From: Girardinichthys multiradiatus
Taxonomy: Eukaryota > Chordata > Actinopteri > Cyprinodontiformes > Goodeidae
Length of the DNA: 64,000 nt
Direction of reading: 5' to 3'
Assembly: GCF_021462225.1 (NCBI RefSeq)
Contig: NC_061813.1
Location: 18,686,442-18,750,441 of the forward strand
Numbering within the stretch: the first letter of the stretch is position 1; every line of letters begins with the position of its first letter. The notes beneath the pieces are model-generated. The model worked only from the letters and a program-made list of their open reading frames with translations. It made no database searches and was not told the origin of the DNA. The translations under genes and the position numbers were made by a program. This document shows, piece by piece, positions 34,561 through 45,830 of this stretch.

Positions 34561-37099
34561 CATGGGAATCATAATTGTCATAAGTGACTTCTACACATAA
34601 AATGATACTAGGCGATTCTACGGTTCATAAAGACAATATTATGCTCATTTACAAATGCAAAGAGTTTTGTTACGTCCATTTCAAAGTGTTCACCGTCCAG
34701 AAAAGCTTCAAATCATCAGTTCCCTTTCTCTCCTTTTACCAAAAACAGTCTACTCAATCTGCTCTAAACAATCAGAACATGGCTGGAAATAAAACATTAT
34801 GAGGCTGGCGCTCACAATGATGCTCATGCTCAGGCAAACATCTCTGAGACTGATGGAAACAAAGTCAGAAAATTCTGTGCAGCTTAGAATCTTTTTTAAT
34901 AAGATTTTGTTTTTTGGAATTGTCCAGGTCATCTACTGTATATGCACTGATACACCGATGTTACAGGAAAATACTCAACTCTTTATCTCTTAGAACCAAA
35001 CAGACAGTATTAATCCATTAAAACATTTACATACAAGAAAATAGGTGATGCCTATGTAAAAAGACAAACAGCAGCAAACGTATGAGGAAGAAATAAGCAT
35101 GCAAAAGAATTCTCAATTGTCATAAAGACACTTTAATAATTTTGAATTATATATCTTAAATGATCAACGTTTACTCAATATATTTTATGATATTTGCATG
35201 CACAGTTGCAAGCACACAGAAACTCTCTTGTTATTTGTGGTTTAAGTATCAAGAGGTTGACTTTTCTCTGCAACATTTTGGTTGGAAAGCACACAGTGGA
35301 TTCACAGTGCATGAACAGCTCAGCCTGCGCAGAGCCAGCAAACCATGAGATGAACTGGATGGATATGTGCCACATAATGAAGGCGTATATCACAGCAATG
35401 CCAGTGTGTCAAAAAGTCACAACCCTAAAACTGAGAGGTAATTTGAAGCAAATATGATTAATATATAGCAAAGACCTTTAAAGCCTCCTGTTGACTGAAT
35501 AAAGTTGCTCTGTACATCTTAATCACAGCTAAATATAGGCTTTCTTCTATCTGACAAGAGAAATGAGCAGCCATTTAAGACAGATGAACTGTGTCTGGAT
35601 GGCGGGTAGACTTATCTCAACCACAGCCACACCTTTGATCTACTCCAGAATCTCCCACTGCTTTCCATTTGATACAGGCTATCTGATTTACTCACGCCAC
35701 TGAGGGATGAGAAATCCTAGAAGAAAAGAGATGAATGGAATATGCATTAAGACACCCCGGCTATACAGAGACTCCATTTTTCCACCTTACTTTCCCTTTT
35801 TTTTCACAGGCAACCATTTCTCAATCATGTGGTCATAATGCAGCGACTGTAACCCCCTCCCCACACATTGCCTCCGTTCCTCTTTCTCCCTCTTCACCGC
35901 CATCGCTGTTTTTTTTCCCCTTGCCTTTCTCCTCAGCATGGCTCCACCTCTCCCCCATCTCTGCCAGGGTGTGAGTGAGTGATGGAGTTTTAGTGTACCC
36001 CATGAGTGGTCCTGTGGTTTTTCAGTGCCACACATCAGAGGCAGAGCATTAGCCTTCTGCATGCTTCAGGAGTTTGGCTTGGCAGAGCACCAGGCCCTAA
36101 CTACCTCCTCTCTAACACTCACTGCTGCCAGCACAGGGCTAGACAAACTACCTGAAGCCCATTCACAATATGCTGCGTTAAAATTATGCTGATGTCTCAC
36201 TGTTTACATTTGTATTCATTAACTTTTATAAGAACATCTGTGCATTTTTACGACATCCATTTTCCAAATGTAGCCTGACAAACTGTGAGTGGAAGTGGCT
36301 CCCCATCTGCATGATACACAGTAAATCCTAATTATCCTAACTTCAAAATGTACTTATTGTGCAAAATTAAGGGAATATGGATGGTAATACAAAATCACAG
36401 TCTATAAATTTTGTGTATTAATAATAAAGCTGCCAAAAGCAATGTTTATTTCCACACAAATGACACTGTTGGTGATTCTAGACCAAAGATAGCACTAGAT
36501 ATGTTTAGTTTCTATATGTATGTGCTAATATGCAGTATATTATGCACATTAAAAGGAAAAAAAAAAGCCTTTTAGAAGAAAAAAAAAAGTCTGCAGCCAT
36601 GTGTGCTGCACTTTCAGTTTAACATGCACTGACTGTAATTAAGAACAGATGAACATTGGTAATCTGGAAGGGTCATGTACAACATGAGCCTTGGATAGGT
36701 TCAAACATAAACCTTTATTCATTATTTACTATGTATTAGTGAGTGTGCTGTATAGAGTTCCGACATTCCCTCGGGTTGTAGATAAGTCACTTTTATTTTT
36801 ATTTCATCTATTTTCTTTTCTGTAACCTTCTTTGGCTGTTGCAGATGACTTTTATTCACATCCTTGCACTCTGGGTCATTAAAACAAACTAAAGTTCCTC
36901 TCACTTGGGGAAAAGAATGACAATTTTTTGTCCCTGTACATATTTTTAAAAAGCAGCCGTTCTATGACTGACGGTATGATGGAGGCAGCAGGGTGTCAGG
37001 AGTCACTATAGCAGACAGATAGCCTCAGGCTGTGCCACACACCACCTCCGCTGCCTCTGTCTGTGTGTGTGTGTCTGCACATGTATGTTGTACAACATG
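34561..37099. other. Spacer, no gene seen
   Basis: AT-rich sequence with a pyrimidine-rich run at 35760-35970 and two A-runs in near-direct repeat at 36558-36590. Chance frames only. Confidence 0.55.
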
Positions 37100-37420
37100 C
37101 TGTCCATACAAAACATTTCTTTAAAGCTCGGATTTTAATTATGCTGTTTTATTAAATTGCAATCATTGAAATGCTGCAACTGCATAATTTATCCCCAGTG
37201 AAGGACAGGTAAATGATGCACTTGCATACATGACGCTATTGATAATTCTTAAACATGCATTGGGCTAATACACATTTAAAATAGCTCTCAGATTGTTATC
37301 CAATGGAATAATTTATTAAAACACATGCTCCATTTTCTGCTACACTTTAGTTGGTTGTGACCAACACTAAAAGATGCAATATGCATGAAATTATGCTAAT
37401 GCTAAACGGTTGCATTCTTT
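37100..37420. promoter_or_regulatory. Candidate conserved non-coding element
   Basis: A block rich in homeodomain and POU-like words (taattatgctg, gcataattta, cattgataattc-like, gaaattatgctaatgctaa) with an atccaatgg CCAAT word and no coding frame. The call rests only on motif density. Confidence 0.3.
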
Positions 37421-37984
37421 TGTGTTTACATAAGGACATGTATAATTGTATTACCTAGATTTTGTAAGTGTGCACCATCCTAATAGCAGCTCAAAGTATG
37501 CACATCCTGTCTATGCCAGATCTTAAAATGAAATAAATGCAAACTCAGAGGAATAACAAAACATTACATATTACAGTCTTTATTTATTTTAAAAAAAAAA
37601 GTTATAAAATAAAGGCGTTTTGCTTCTACATATAAATTTATTGTTTCCATGGGAAGTAAGTAGCAGTCAGGGACTACTAATCAAATGAATAATATTTATT
37701 AATAATTAACTTGTTGATTATCAGTGGCACCAACTATCTATTTAAATACAGAACCTCATTTACCTTTTTAAAGTGTAGTATTTATTATGTTTAAACAATG
37801 GAGTCCATTATTCTAAAGTAGCAAACACTCAAGAAAGTTTGTGTTGAATATCAAAGTCCGATTTAGTTCAAATAAAAAGTCGAACAATGCCATGCTAGTA
37901 AGCATGTTTACGAAGCTCAAGAGCTACATTTCAAAATCTACGTACCTCAGTTAAGATGTTAAAAGTTCAAAATATACTATTAGA

Positions 37985-38520
37985 AAAATACTGAACTGTC
38001 TGGCATGTTTTGGAGGGCTGCCAGGAGAAACCGGCTTCTCCTCTCTAAAAGGTACATGACCACACAGCTTACGTTTACCAAGCTGCATCCTAACAAACCA
38101 AAAGGTTTCTCAATTAAGATTTCAGATAAGACCAAAATGGAAATGTCTTGCTAGAATATTTTGGGAAAACAAACAATAGAATACGTCTACCACAAACACC
38201 ACATACCAACAGTCAACCATGGGGTAGAAGGGTAATTATTTATTATTCTTGTTTTGCACTGCTGTACCTGGGCAAATTGCAGTCATTGTTTGATCATGAA
38301 CACCTATGTATGCCACAGTATTTCAGAGTCAAATGTGAGTCTGTGTAAAAGCTGGCACTTAGCTTAAAACTGGTTTCATGTCACAGAGCTATGATCCAAC
38401 ACATATCCAATGCAAAATTTAAAAAAATCCAAGTAGAGCCATTGCTCTGACCCAGTTAAACTCCAGACTTCATCCTGACTGAAAGACTATTGCAATACCA
38501 GACAAAAGTTGCATCAGTTT
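37985..38520 (+). mobile_element. Tc1-like transposase relic, second family
   Basis: Plus-strand text follows another common fish Tc1-like transposase gene: gagaaaccggcttctcctct, then ataagaccaaaatggaaatg (before the first Asp), then ataccaacagtcaaccatgg and gtaattatttattattctt (VMIWA-type block), then tgcagtcattgtttgatcat and agtcaaatgtgagtctgtg. It ends near a decayed aactccagacttcatcctga that marks the SPDLNPIE box. Frameshifts and stops are abundant, and termini were not identified. Confidence 0.65.
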
Positions 38521-40410
38521 AGGTTTTTATTAGAAAAGGTTCAATAAGCATTTGAATCATGGTGTATACGTTGTGCTGTCTTTTGCTTCTACTATATTTT
38601 TAAACATACAATGATGCAGTGTAATGTGTCATGTTCTTTTTTTATCCAATGTTGTGTCTATTTATTGTTAAGAGCCAGTAAGTACTATGTGTTATGGAAT
38701 AAAACAGAAAACATTAGAACTGTAGGAGATTATATTTACTATTTACCATAAGCTATAAGACTCCGCCACTTCCAGTAAGTCTTTTATGAAATTCTATCAG
38801 TCTTTTTTAGAAAATGAATCAGAATTGTTTTACTAGGAGGGAAATCACTTTTTGATAATAAGACTTTATGCCAAATTTATCAGTTTATAGACATTAAGTC
38901 AATAGCTATAGCTGTATGCTAATGATGCTTAACTGGATGTTTAGTAATGCATGCATGCTCACACCCATGCACTCATTTACGGATCCAAATGACAATGACG
39001 AAGTTTGCGGGTGACGCGTGAGTGGTCTCATGCTCATCCATATATCTATGATAATGGTCACTATGCTGATGATCAAGGCTATTTACTTTAAATGGGTCAT
39101 TATAAGTGGAAGACTCTTCCTTGTGATGGGGATGAGGGGCTCTGAAAGATATATTGCCAAATGGGAATAGGTGGTGATGATGAGCTACAGAAGTGTACTG
39201 CCATTCTGTGCCTTCATTCTCTCCTGGTGTCTCTTCACTTCATTGTCGCTTCACCTCTTTGTCCTTTGGTTCAATTTTCGAATCACAAGTCAGGAGCAGT
39301 CAAGTGCTGCCATTCCGGCGCACAACAACGTGTCCTGGAATCCTAAAAGAACTGGAAATGTATTAGTAACACAAAGTCTGGTTTTATTGAATTATGAAGA
39401 ATTTACGATAGCAATTTGATCCGGTATATCACTTTCAGCAAGGCTCTTGTTCTGCATGTTTTAAGATATAGAGCAATTCTTCAGTATCTGTCTCTTTGGG
39501 GAGCTAGCAAGGAGCAGAGCGTGCTGTGATGCCTCACTCATCCCAATTGCAGCTTTCAGGCTTCAAAGCAAATATGATGACTTAAATTTATATTTGACAC
39601 GGTCATAATAAAACTACTTAAAACTATAAAGTCTCAGAATCCCCTCATTTTCACCAGCCCATGTTTATCTCCACATTTTAATTAGTGAGTGCCATTAATT
39701 TCATTTTTTTTTTTTTTACTTTGCTTTTTATTGCCAATCATTTACAAGCACAAGGATGATCATGTTAATATTACCGAATTATGGAACACATTCCCTGGGT
39801 TAATTAGGTTGTTCTTTTTAATTAGAATGTAATTGTGTGAATTGGTGTCTTTTCAAGGAGAAAGGCAGCACAGGCAGTTCAGGCTGTGGGCAACAGTGCC
39901 CTCTATAGGTAAATATAGAACTACGCCATTATCGAGAAACTGGGCCTCCCAGATACTAGAGGGGATTCAGTATTAGTAATGGAACATTCAAAAAATAATA
40001 GGATTTTATATGGAATTATGCATTGAAATAATTAATTTGTGAACCAAAAACTAAAGTAACTTGTAGAAGAATAAGTAAAATGTGTATCCATGGGAATACT
40101 TTAAGGGTTTGTAGTTTGCACTTATATTTTTCCAAGTATGGATTAATATGGTACAAATGTTTGCCTTTCCTGACTTTAATTCCTATCCAAATATCTAAAC
40201 AATAAAGGTATTCATTTCTACAAGATAAGGAGCTTTTGTTTACTGATTTATATTTGAAGAACATCTTTGGACTTACCACAAAATGTTTTTAAGCTGCACC
40301 TGTAGTTCTTAAACTGTGTGTAGTTCAGGTCCCAAACAAAGCATGGAAAGTGCAATCTGTTTAACTTTTTTTTAACCAAATAAAATAAAAGTATCAAATC
40401 ACAAATTATG
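38521..40410. other. Spacer with candidate conserved block at 39680-39900
   Basis: No gene is seen. At 39680-39900 the sequence is complex, with ggttaattaggttg, ttaattagaatgtaatt and caggcagttcaggctg words. This resembles conserved homeodomain-bound non-coding DNA. Confidence 0.35.
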
Positions 40411-40418
40411 CTTTAAAG

Positions 40419-40618
40419 CAGGAGTGCCCACATCCAGTCCTGGAGAGCCACTATCCTGCAACCTATAGATGCATCCCTGCTCCATCACACCTAAATCTAA
40501 TGCATGCGTCTCGTTACCAGACCGCTGAACGGCTGCTGATGAGGTGAAGTTAGGATTTTGATTTAGGTGTGTTTGACAAGGGGTAGTAGCTCACCTGGAC
40601 TTCACATGGGCACACCTG
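40419..40618. mobile_element. hAT-type MITE (200 bp) with near-exact 8-bp target duplication
   Basis: Termini CAGGAGTGCCC (40419) and GGGCACACCTG (ending 40618) are inverted, and the inversion continues inward (cacatccagtcctgg against ctggacttcacatgg). Flanking octamers CTTTAAAG (40411-40418) and CTTTAAAT (40619-40626) match at 7 of 8 bases. CAG...CTG-type ends plus an 8-bp duplication are the hallmarks of hAT. There is no coding capacity. Confidence 0.85.
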
Positions 40619-40633
40619 CTTTAAATAATCTTC

Positions 40634-40971
40634 TGTCATGATTCAGGTGCGTGGGTGTGTGTCTGTATAGCACCATAGTCTCCAGCCTTCATCTGCCTGC
40701 TCACTCTCCCACATTCAGTTTACTCATCATTTGGATCTCAAATAGTAAGCCAACCTTGTTTATCTTGTGCACATATTCATTCCAATTATTATTCCTTGCC
40801 CCATCAAACTGTTCCTCTCTGTTTCCAGACTCTGCAGAACCAAGGACTCTGAAACCACACTCTGTCATACATGTTATTTGTGATCGTTGTGAATAAACCT
40901 TTTGACCTTTAGATTCTGGGCCCTGTGTATGATTCTGCATACGGGTCAGGAAAATACCTCAAAACATGACA
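40634..40971 (+). mobile_element. Solo LTR (338 bp) with exact 5-bp target duplication
   Basis: It begins TGTCATG and ends CATGACA, a perfect 7-bp inverted repeat with TG...CA ends. It is flanked by TCTTC at 40629-40633 and 40972-40976. A polyadenylation signal AATAAA lies at 40892-40897, with a TATA-like tgtatagc near 40663, consistent with plus orientation. There is no internal region. It sits only two bases right of the hAT MITE's right target duplication (allowing for its own duplication), so the two insertions abut. The family is probably gypsy-like but is unidentified. Confidence 0.85.
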
Positions 40972-40976
40972 TCTTC

Positions 40977-42994
40977 ATTCAGTGTTGGTAAAAGTGTAGT
41001 TTGGATAAGAAATACATCCAATCAAAGTTAGTCCAGATACCAAAAAAATAGCAAAATGGCCCTTTATCACACTGCTGAGTGTAAATTCAACTTGAGTACC
41101 ATGTTGTTCCTGAGGAAAAAAGCTAAATATCTTGCATGCAAATGTTTAGAATCAAATGTATAAATATAATATAAATGCTTTTTTTGTTTGTTTGTTTGGG
41201 TTTTTTTGGTTGTTTTTTATCTAACCTTTCCAACAACTGTATTGTTGAAACAGTGTTACATTAATCACATTGATGGTGGTGCACATTTCATTTTCCATAC
41301 CATGACTGTTATGCAAAACAGGCTAATTTCGTCTTGTAAGCAGTGGGGAAAGGTTTTGTACCTTTCCTTAAGTTAGCTGACCAGCAGTGCACAGAAACAG
41401 GAGAGGTGGGACAATTACTCAATGCTCTAAAAAGATAGCAGAGCTCTGATTATTTGAAGGACTTGAAACCGAAATGAATGCTAAGACTAAAGACATTTAC
41501 GGATTGAAACCGCTCCCTTTTTGCACCCATACTGTACTTTGTTAGATATGGGTAACCGGAACCTTGCCTGTTTTTTTCTTTCTCAACCCTTTTGTACTTG
41601 TCTCTATACCTGCATGCATTTGCCTACATGTTGCACACCGATGTCACCAACTATCATTCCCTTCTTTCCCTGTTTCTCCATCACACCCACAAACAGCAAC
41701 CAAAGCAGACCACAGGTAAACACTGTCTCCGGGCCAATCCTTCACATGGGGTAAGGCAATTACAAACTCTGCATGTCACCACACCATGCCACCTACACAC
41801 ACATATCCACATACACCTGGAGACACACCCCTAGATTTCGAACCACCTTGCACACACTCACTATTTCATCTTTCTCTCATTCGCTTTCCCTCCCTCTCTG
41901 CATGTCATTCTCTGTCACTCGCTTGGTGCAAAATTGCACTGAAGCGAGCTGCCACAGTATTGAGGAATAGTGTCATATACTGGCAATTTCCTCCCCAGGT
42001 GTCAGGCATACTTTACCTTAATATGTCTGCAGCGACTCTTAATAAAACAGTCTTGTCTATATACATATCTCTACCGCAGACCGGCCTGTGCCACTGCACA
42101 CGGCACTCAATAGCATGCTGTTAAATATTTACCTCCGCTGAATGTCAGCGGAGGAGGAGTAGGTGGAGAGGAGACAGAGGAGAAAAATGGAAAAATGTGT
42201 CCCTGGCTGCCGTTTTAACTGTCTGGATCTGTTGCATGGAGAAATTCCATATCAGCCAACTGAATGTTTTAGGATATTGTGACGCCATATCAGTGTAGCG
42301 TGCTTGCTTGAGTGGGGAGCAAAAAAAAAAAAAAGAAGGCAAGAGCTGGAAATTGAAAAATAGTTGGATATGTGTGCCTCAGACAGGGAAGCAAAGGAAA
42401 GAGGAAGTATTTGCATGCAGAAAATTTTACTGCTGCTGTCTGCCTTTTATTCACGATTACCAAGCCACATATGATGTGTCAGAACTCTATTTATTGGCAA
42501 ACATTTGACTCAGACAAACAACAGGACTCATGTAGTGGGTTTGGACAGAACACTAACCAAGAAAGGCTTGTATCTTGGGACCTACATTGCATTACTTACA
42601 CACTTCCCATAACATGCTTGAATATTTATTTCTGTATCCCACATATCCAGGGATGAAATGTGCTGCTCTTTGCTTCTAAACCTAGAAAGAAATGGAAAGG
42701 TTTACAGCACTATGAGGATAAGGAACAAAAACAAACATTTTACACCTGATCTTAATTTTCAGCCACATAGCGATCCTGTGCTTCTGACATCTGGTTAGTT
42801 TTAGCTTGAGTCTGGCTTTTTTCACTGTTGTCACATGTAGTACATTAATGATAATACAGTATTGTGTGTGCATTGCATTCTGTGAGTTAAAGCAGGAAGA
42901 AATAAGATTAAGTCTGCTGTCAGAGCTATTGGAAAGCTCAGATGATGCAGCTGAGCATGCATTTGTTGCTCTGGATATTCATGCATATTCTGAA
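40977..42994. other. Spacer; perfect hairpin at 42132-42154
   Basis: No gene is seen. A perfect 9-bp stem CCTCCGCTG/CAGCGGAGG with a 5-nt loop (AATGT) lies at 42132-42154 in a GC-richer pocket. Upstream pyrimidine/CA-rich DNA (41600-41900) gives chance frames. Confidence 0.5.
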
Positions 42995-42996
42995 TA

Positions 42997-44412
42997 GTGT
43001 CTTGCAAAAGTATTCACACGTCTTTAACTTTTTCACTTTGTCATGTTACAACCACAGGATCAATGTACATATTTGGAATTTTAGGTGCTAGTCCAATAAC
43101 AAAGTATACTGCATAACTGTGAAGAATATTGTTTTTTTCAAACAATATTACAAAGAGAAATCTGCAAAGTGCATAGTGCAATTATACGTAGCCACCCTTA
43201 CCCTGAAAACCCTAACTAAAGTGAAGTGCAATACTCTGTTTGTGAGGTCACCTAAATATTAAGGCAGATGCCTTCGGACTGGACCAGCTGTCCTGTGAAA
43301 GCCTTGGAAGTTTGTTACATTAATGAACAAAGCATCATGAACACCAAAGAACAAACCAGACCGGTTTCGGACAAAGTAATGAAGGGTTAGGTTATAAAAC
43401 AATATCCCAAGCTTTGAACATCCCACCGAGCACATTTCAATTTTTCATCTTAAAAATGGATAGAGTATGGTGCAAGGCATGGGTGTCCACCTAAACTGAC
43501 AGGCATGGCAAGTGGAGACTTAATTAGAGAATTCAAGAGGTCCATGGTACATATGTAGGAGCTGCAGAGATCCATAGCTAAGGTTGGAGAACCTGTTGAT
43601 GAGACAACAATTAGTGGCACACCCTATACATGTGGCCTCTAAGGAGGAGTGGCAAGAAGAAAGCCATTGGTGAACAAAAGCTATGAGAATAATTGTGAGA
43701 AACTTGTTTGTAGTTTATCACAGGCCATGTAGGGGACACAACTAAGATGTGAAATAATTTGTTGTGGTCAGATACGACCAATTTCATCATTTGGCTTGTT
43801 TGCTAAACTAACATTGCACATCATCCTGAACGTGTCATCCCCACAGCGCGATAGTGCCTCCACCACTATCTTCTATTGTTTAAAAGCTTTTCTCAGCATG
43901 GGTGGGGAAGCTGGTCCGAGTTAACATGGATGCATGTAAATATAGGGCAATCCTATGAAAAAAAACAACTGCTGAGTCCACCAAAGACTTGGGTGGAGGG
44001 TCATCTTCCAGCAGGCCAACAACCCTAAACATAGAGCCAGGGCAACAGAGAAATGGTTTACATCAAAGCATATTTATGTGTTAGAATGTTCCAGACTTGA
44101 AGACTTGAAAGGTGTTCTGAGATGGTCACCAGACAACATGAACTTGAGCTATTTTGCAGTGAAAATGTGGCAGACATTTCTGTTTGTAGGTGTGCAAAGC
44201 AGGTAGAGACAGAGATTTAGCATTAAAAGTTGGCTAAGGGGCGATGCATCCCACACTCTAATAGTAAAAACCATTGTAAATTTCAAATTTTCTTTTTCAC
44301 TTCAGAAATCAATGCTATTTTCCTAAAAACCTGTTAAACTTATTAGTTTGTGATTGTAACTCTACAAAATGTTAAAGCATTCAATGAGAATGAACACTTT
44401 TGCAAGGTGCTC
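42997..44412 (+). mobile_element. Complete-length but decayed Tc1-like transposon (about 1.4 kb)
   Basis: Left end gtgtcttgcaaaagtattca follows TA (42995-42996). The right end, aacacttttgcaaggtgct, is its inverted partner and is followed by a TA (44413-44414). Between them, decayed plus-strand transposase text is recognisable from the N-terminus (about 43420) through ggaggagtggcaagaagaaa, gggtcatcttccagcaggc (the block carrying the second Asp) and aagcatatttatgtgttaga to acttgagctattttgca near the C-terminus. Stops and indels in every frame leave no usable protein. Length fits a 1.3-1.6 kb Tc1 element. It is the same family as 2768-3455 and probably 51085-51345. Confidence 0.8.
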
Positions 44413-44414
44413 TA

Positions 44415-45639
44415 TGACTATACTCTTTCTCCTCAATAGCAACAGATAGAAAATCAAAAATTCACTGTCCAACCCAGCAAATTTTGTCATCTAGCAGTGG
44501 TTTTAATTTGACTGAAAGTTAGAAAAGTATCTCCTGGATGTTAACTGTGTGGCAGGTGATCCTGATAATAATCACCAGCTTCAAGGGAGGAAAGCTAACA
44601 TCTCCTTCAAGTGCAGATTTTCCAGCTCTGACTTAGAGTCAGAAATATTCTCTGCGAGGGGAAACAGAAAAAAGGAGGAAAAACGGCAGTTGGGTTTTTA
44701 ATGACTTTCTACACATTAGAATAATCTGTCATTTCAATTAGTGGGATTGTCATCTATGAGATGTCTCCCGCTGCACTTATACATAGACACACCCCACTCG
44801 TGCACACATCTGCATACACATACCTATACCTTGAGGTTGTCATCTGTACCTCTCATGGGAGAGACAAGCAGGGGTGTCAAAGCACCCCCCCACACACACC
44901 CCAGTACCACCATCACCACACATGCTGACATACCACCAACACCATCACTGCAACACACACCATCCCTAAAAAACAAAGCGAGGTTTCAAGGGAAATTGCT
45001 TGACAGCAGCTTAAAAGCCAGTCAGGAATAACTTATCAGGCAAGGGCTGCCATCGTGCCTCACGGGGTCATTTCATTACGATTACCTTACCCTCCTTAAC
45101 TCAAAGAGAGTGAAGAGAGAGAATGAGTAAGCGAGAGCAGTGGGGCGAAGGGGGGTGGTAGGGGAGCACAGGTGGCATGGTGGTGATGGTGGGGAGGGGG
45201 TAAACTCTTCAAGAAACAGAAAGGAAGGAAGAAAAAAGTTTTAGGAAGTGCTTAACTTTTACTTTTCTCTTTTCTCACTCTCTGGTTTTAAAACGTGTCT
45301 CACTAATGAGCTTACATCTCTTTCTGCTCTCCTCTATATACAGTCTTCTATTTCCTGCAGGTAGAACATTTCAAGCTGAAGAAATGAATTTACCTGGTTC
45401 CTTATATATTTTAAGGTTATCTTATTAAACATTGGGATATATTTGACCCTGGACTTGCTTGGCCCTAAAGGGCATTTGCTGCCCTCGGTGTGCATCAAGG
45501 CTTCTCAAGCAGAGAAAAACAACTTTCTCCCTTGTCCAGAGCAGTTATTGTATACAGCTTTTTATGTTTGTTTCTTTGCTGAGGAATAGTTGACCCACTT
45601 TTAAGTTGTTATTGGCTCTATCTGTTTTCCAAGTCCAGG
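44415..45639. other. Spacer, no gene seen
   Basis: CA-rich and purine-rich stretches (44760-45000; 45100-45240) produce chance frames. No family was recognised. Confidence 0.55.
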
Positions 45640-45830
45640 AAGGATATTTTCGTTTCTTTTTTCCTCCTCAAGGCAATTAAGAGGCCTCCAGAAAATAAGA
45701 CTGTATGGCATGTAGGGATGATGTTATGATTGCTAATTATGCTCTGATGCGGCCCTGAGAAATGCTCTGCTCTCTGGCTTTTGTCTGGCCGACTTTGCCA
45801 GGCCCAGATAATATTTATGAAATGTAGACA
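45640..45830. promoter_or_regulatory. Candidate conserved non-coding element
   Basis: Complex sequence with gcaattaagaggcctcc, gattgctaattatgctctga and ggcccagataatatttatg; it holds homeodomain and GATA-like words and no coding frame. The call is motif-based only. Confidence 0.3.
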
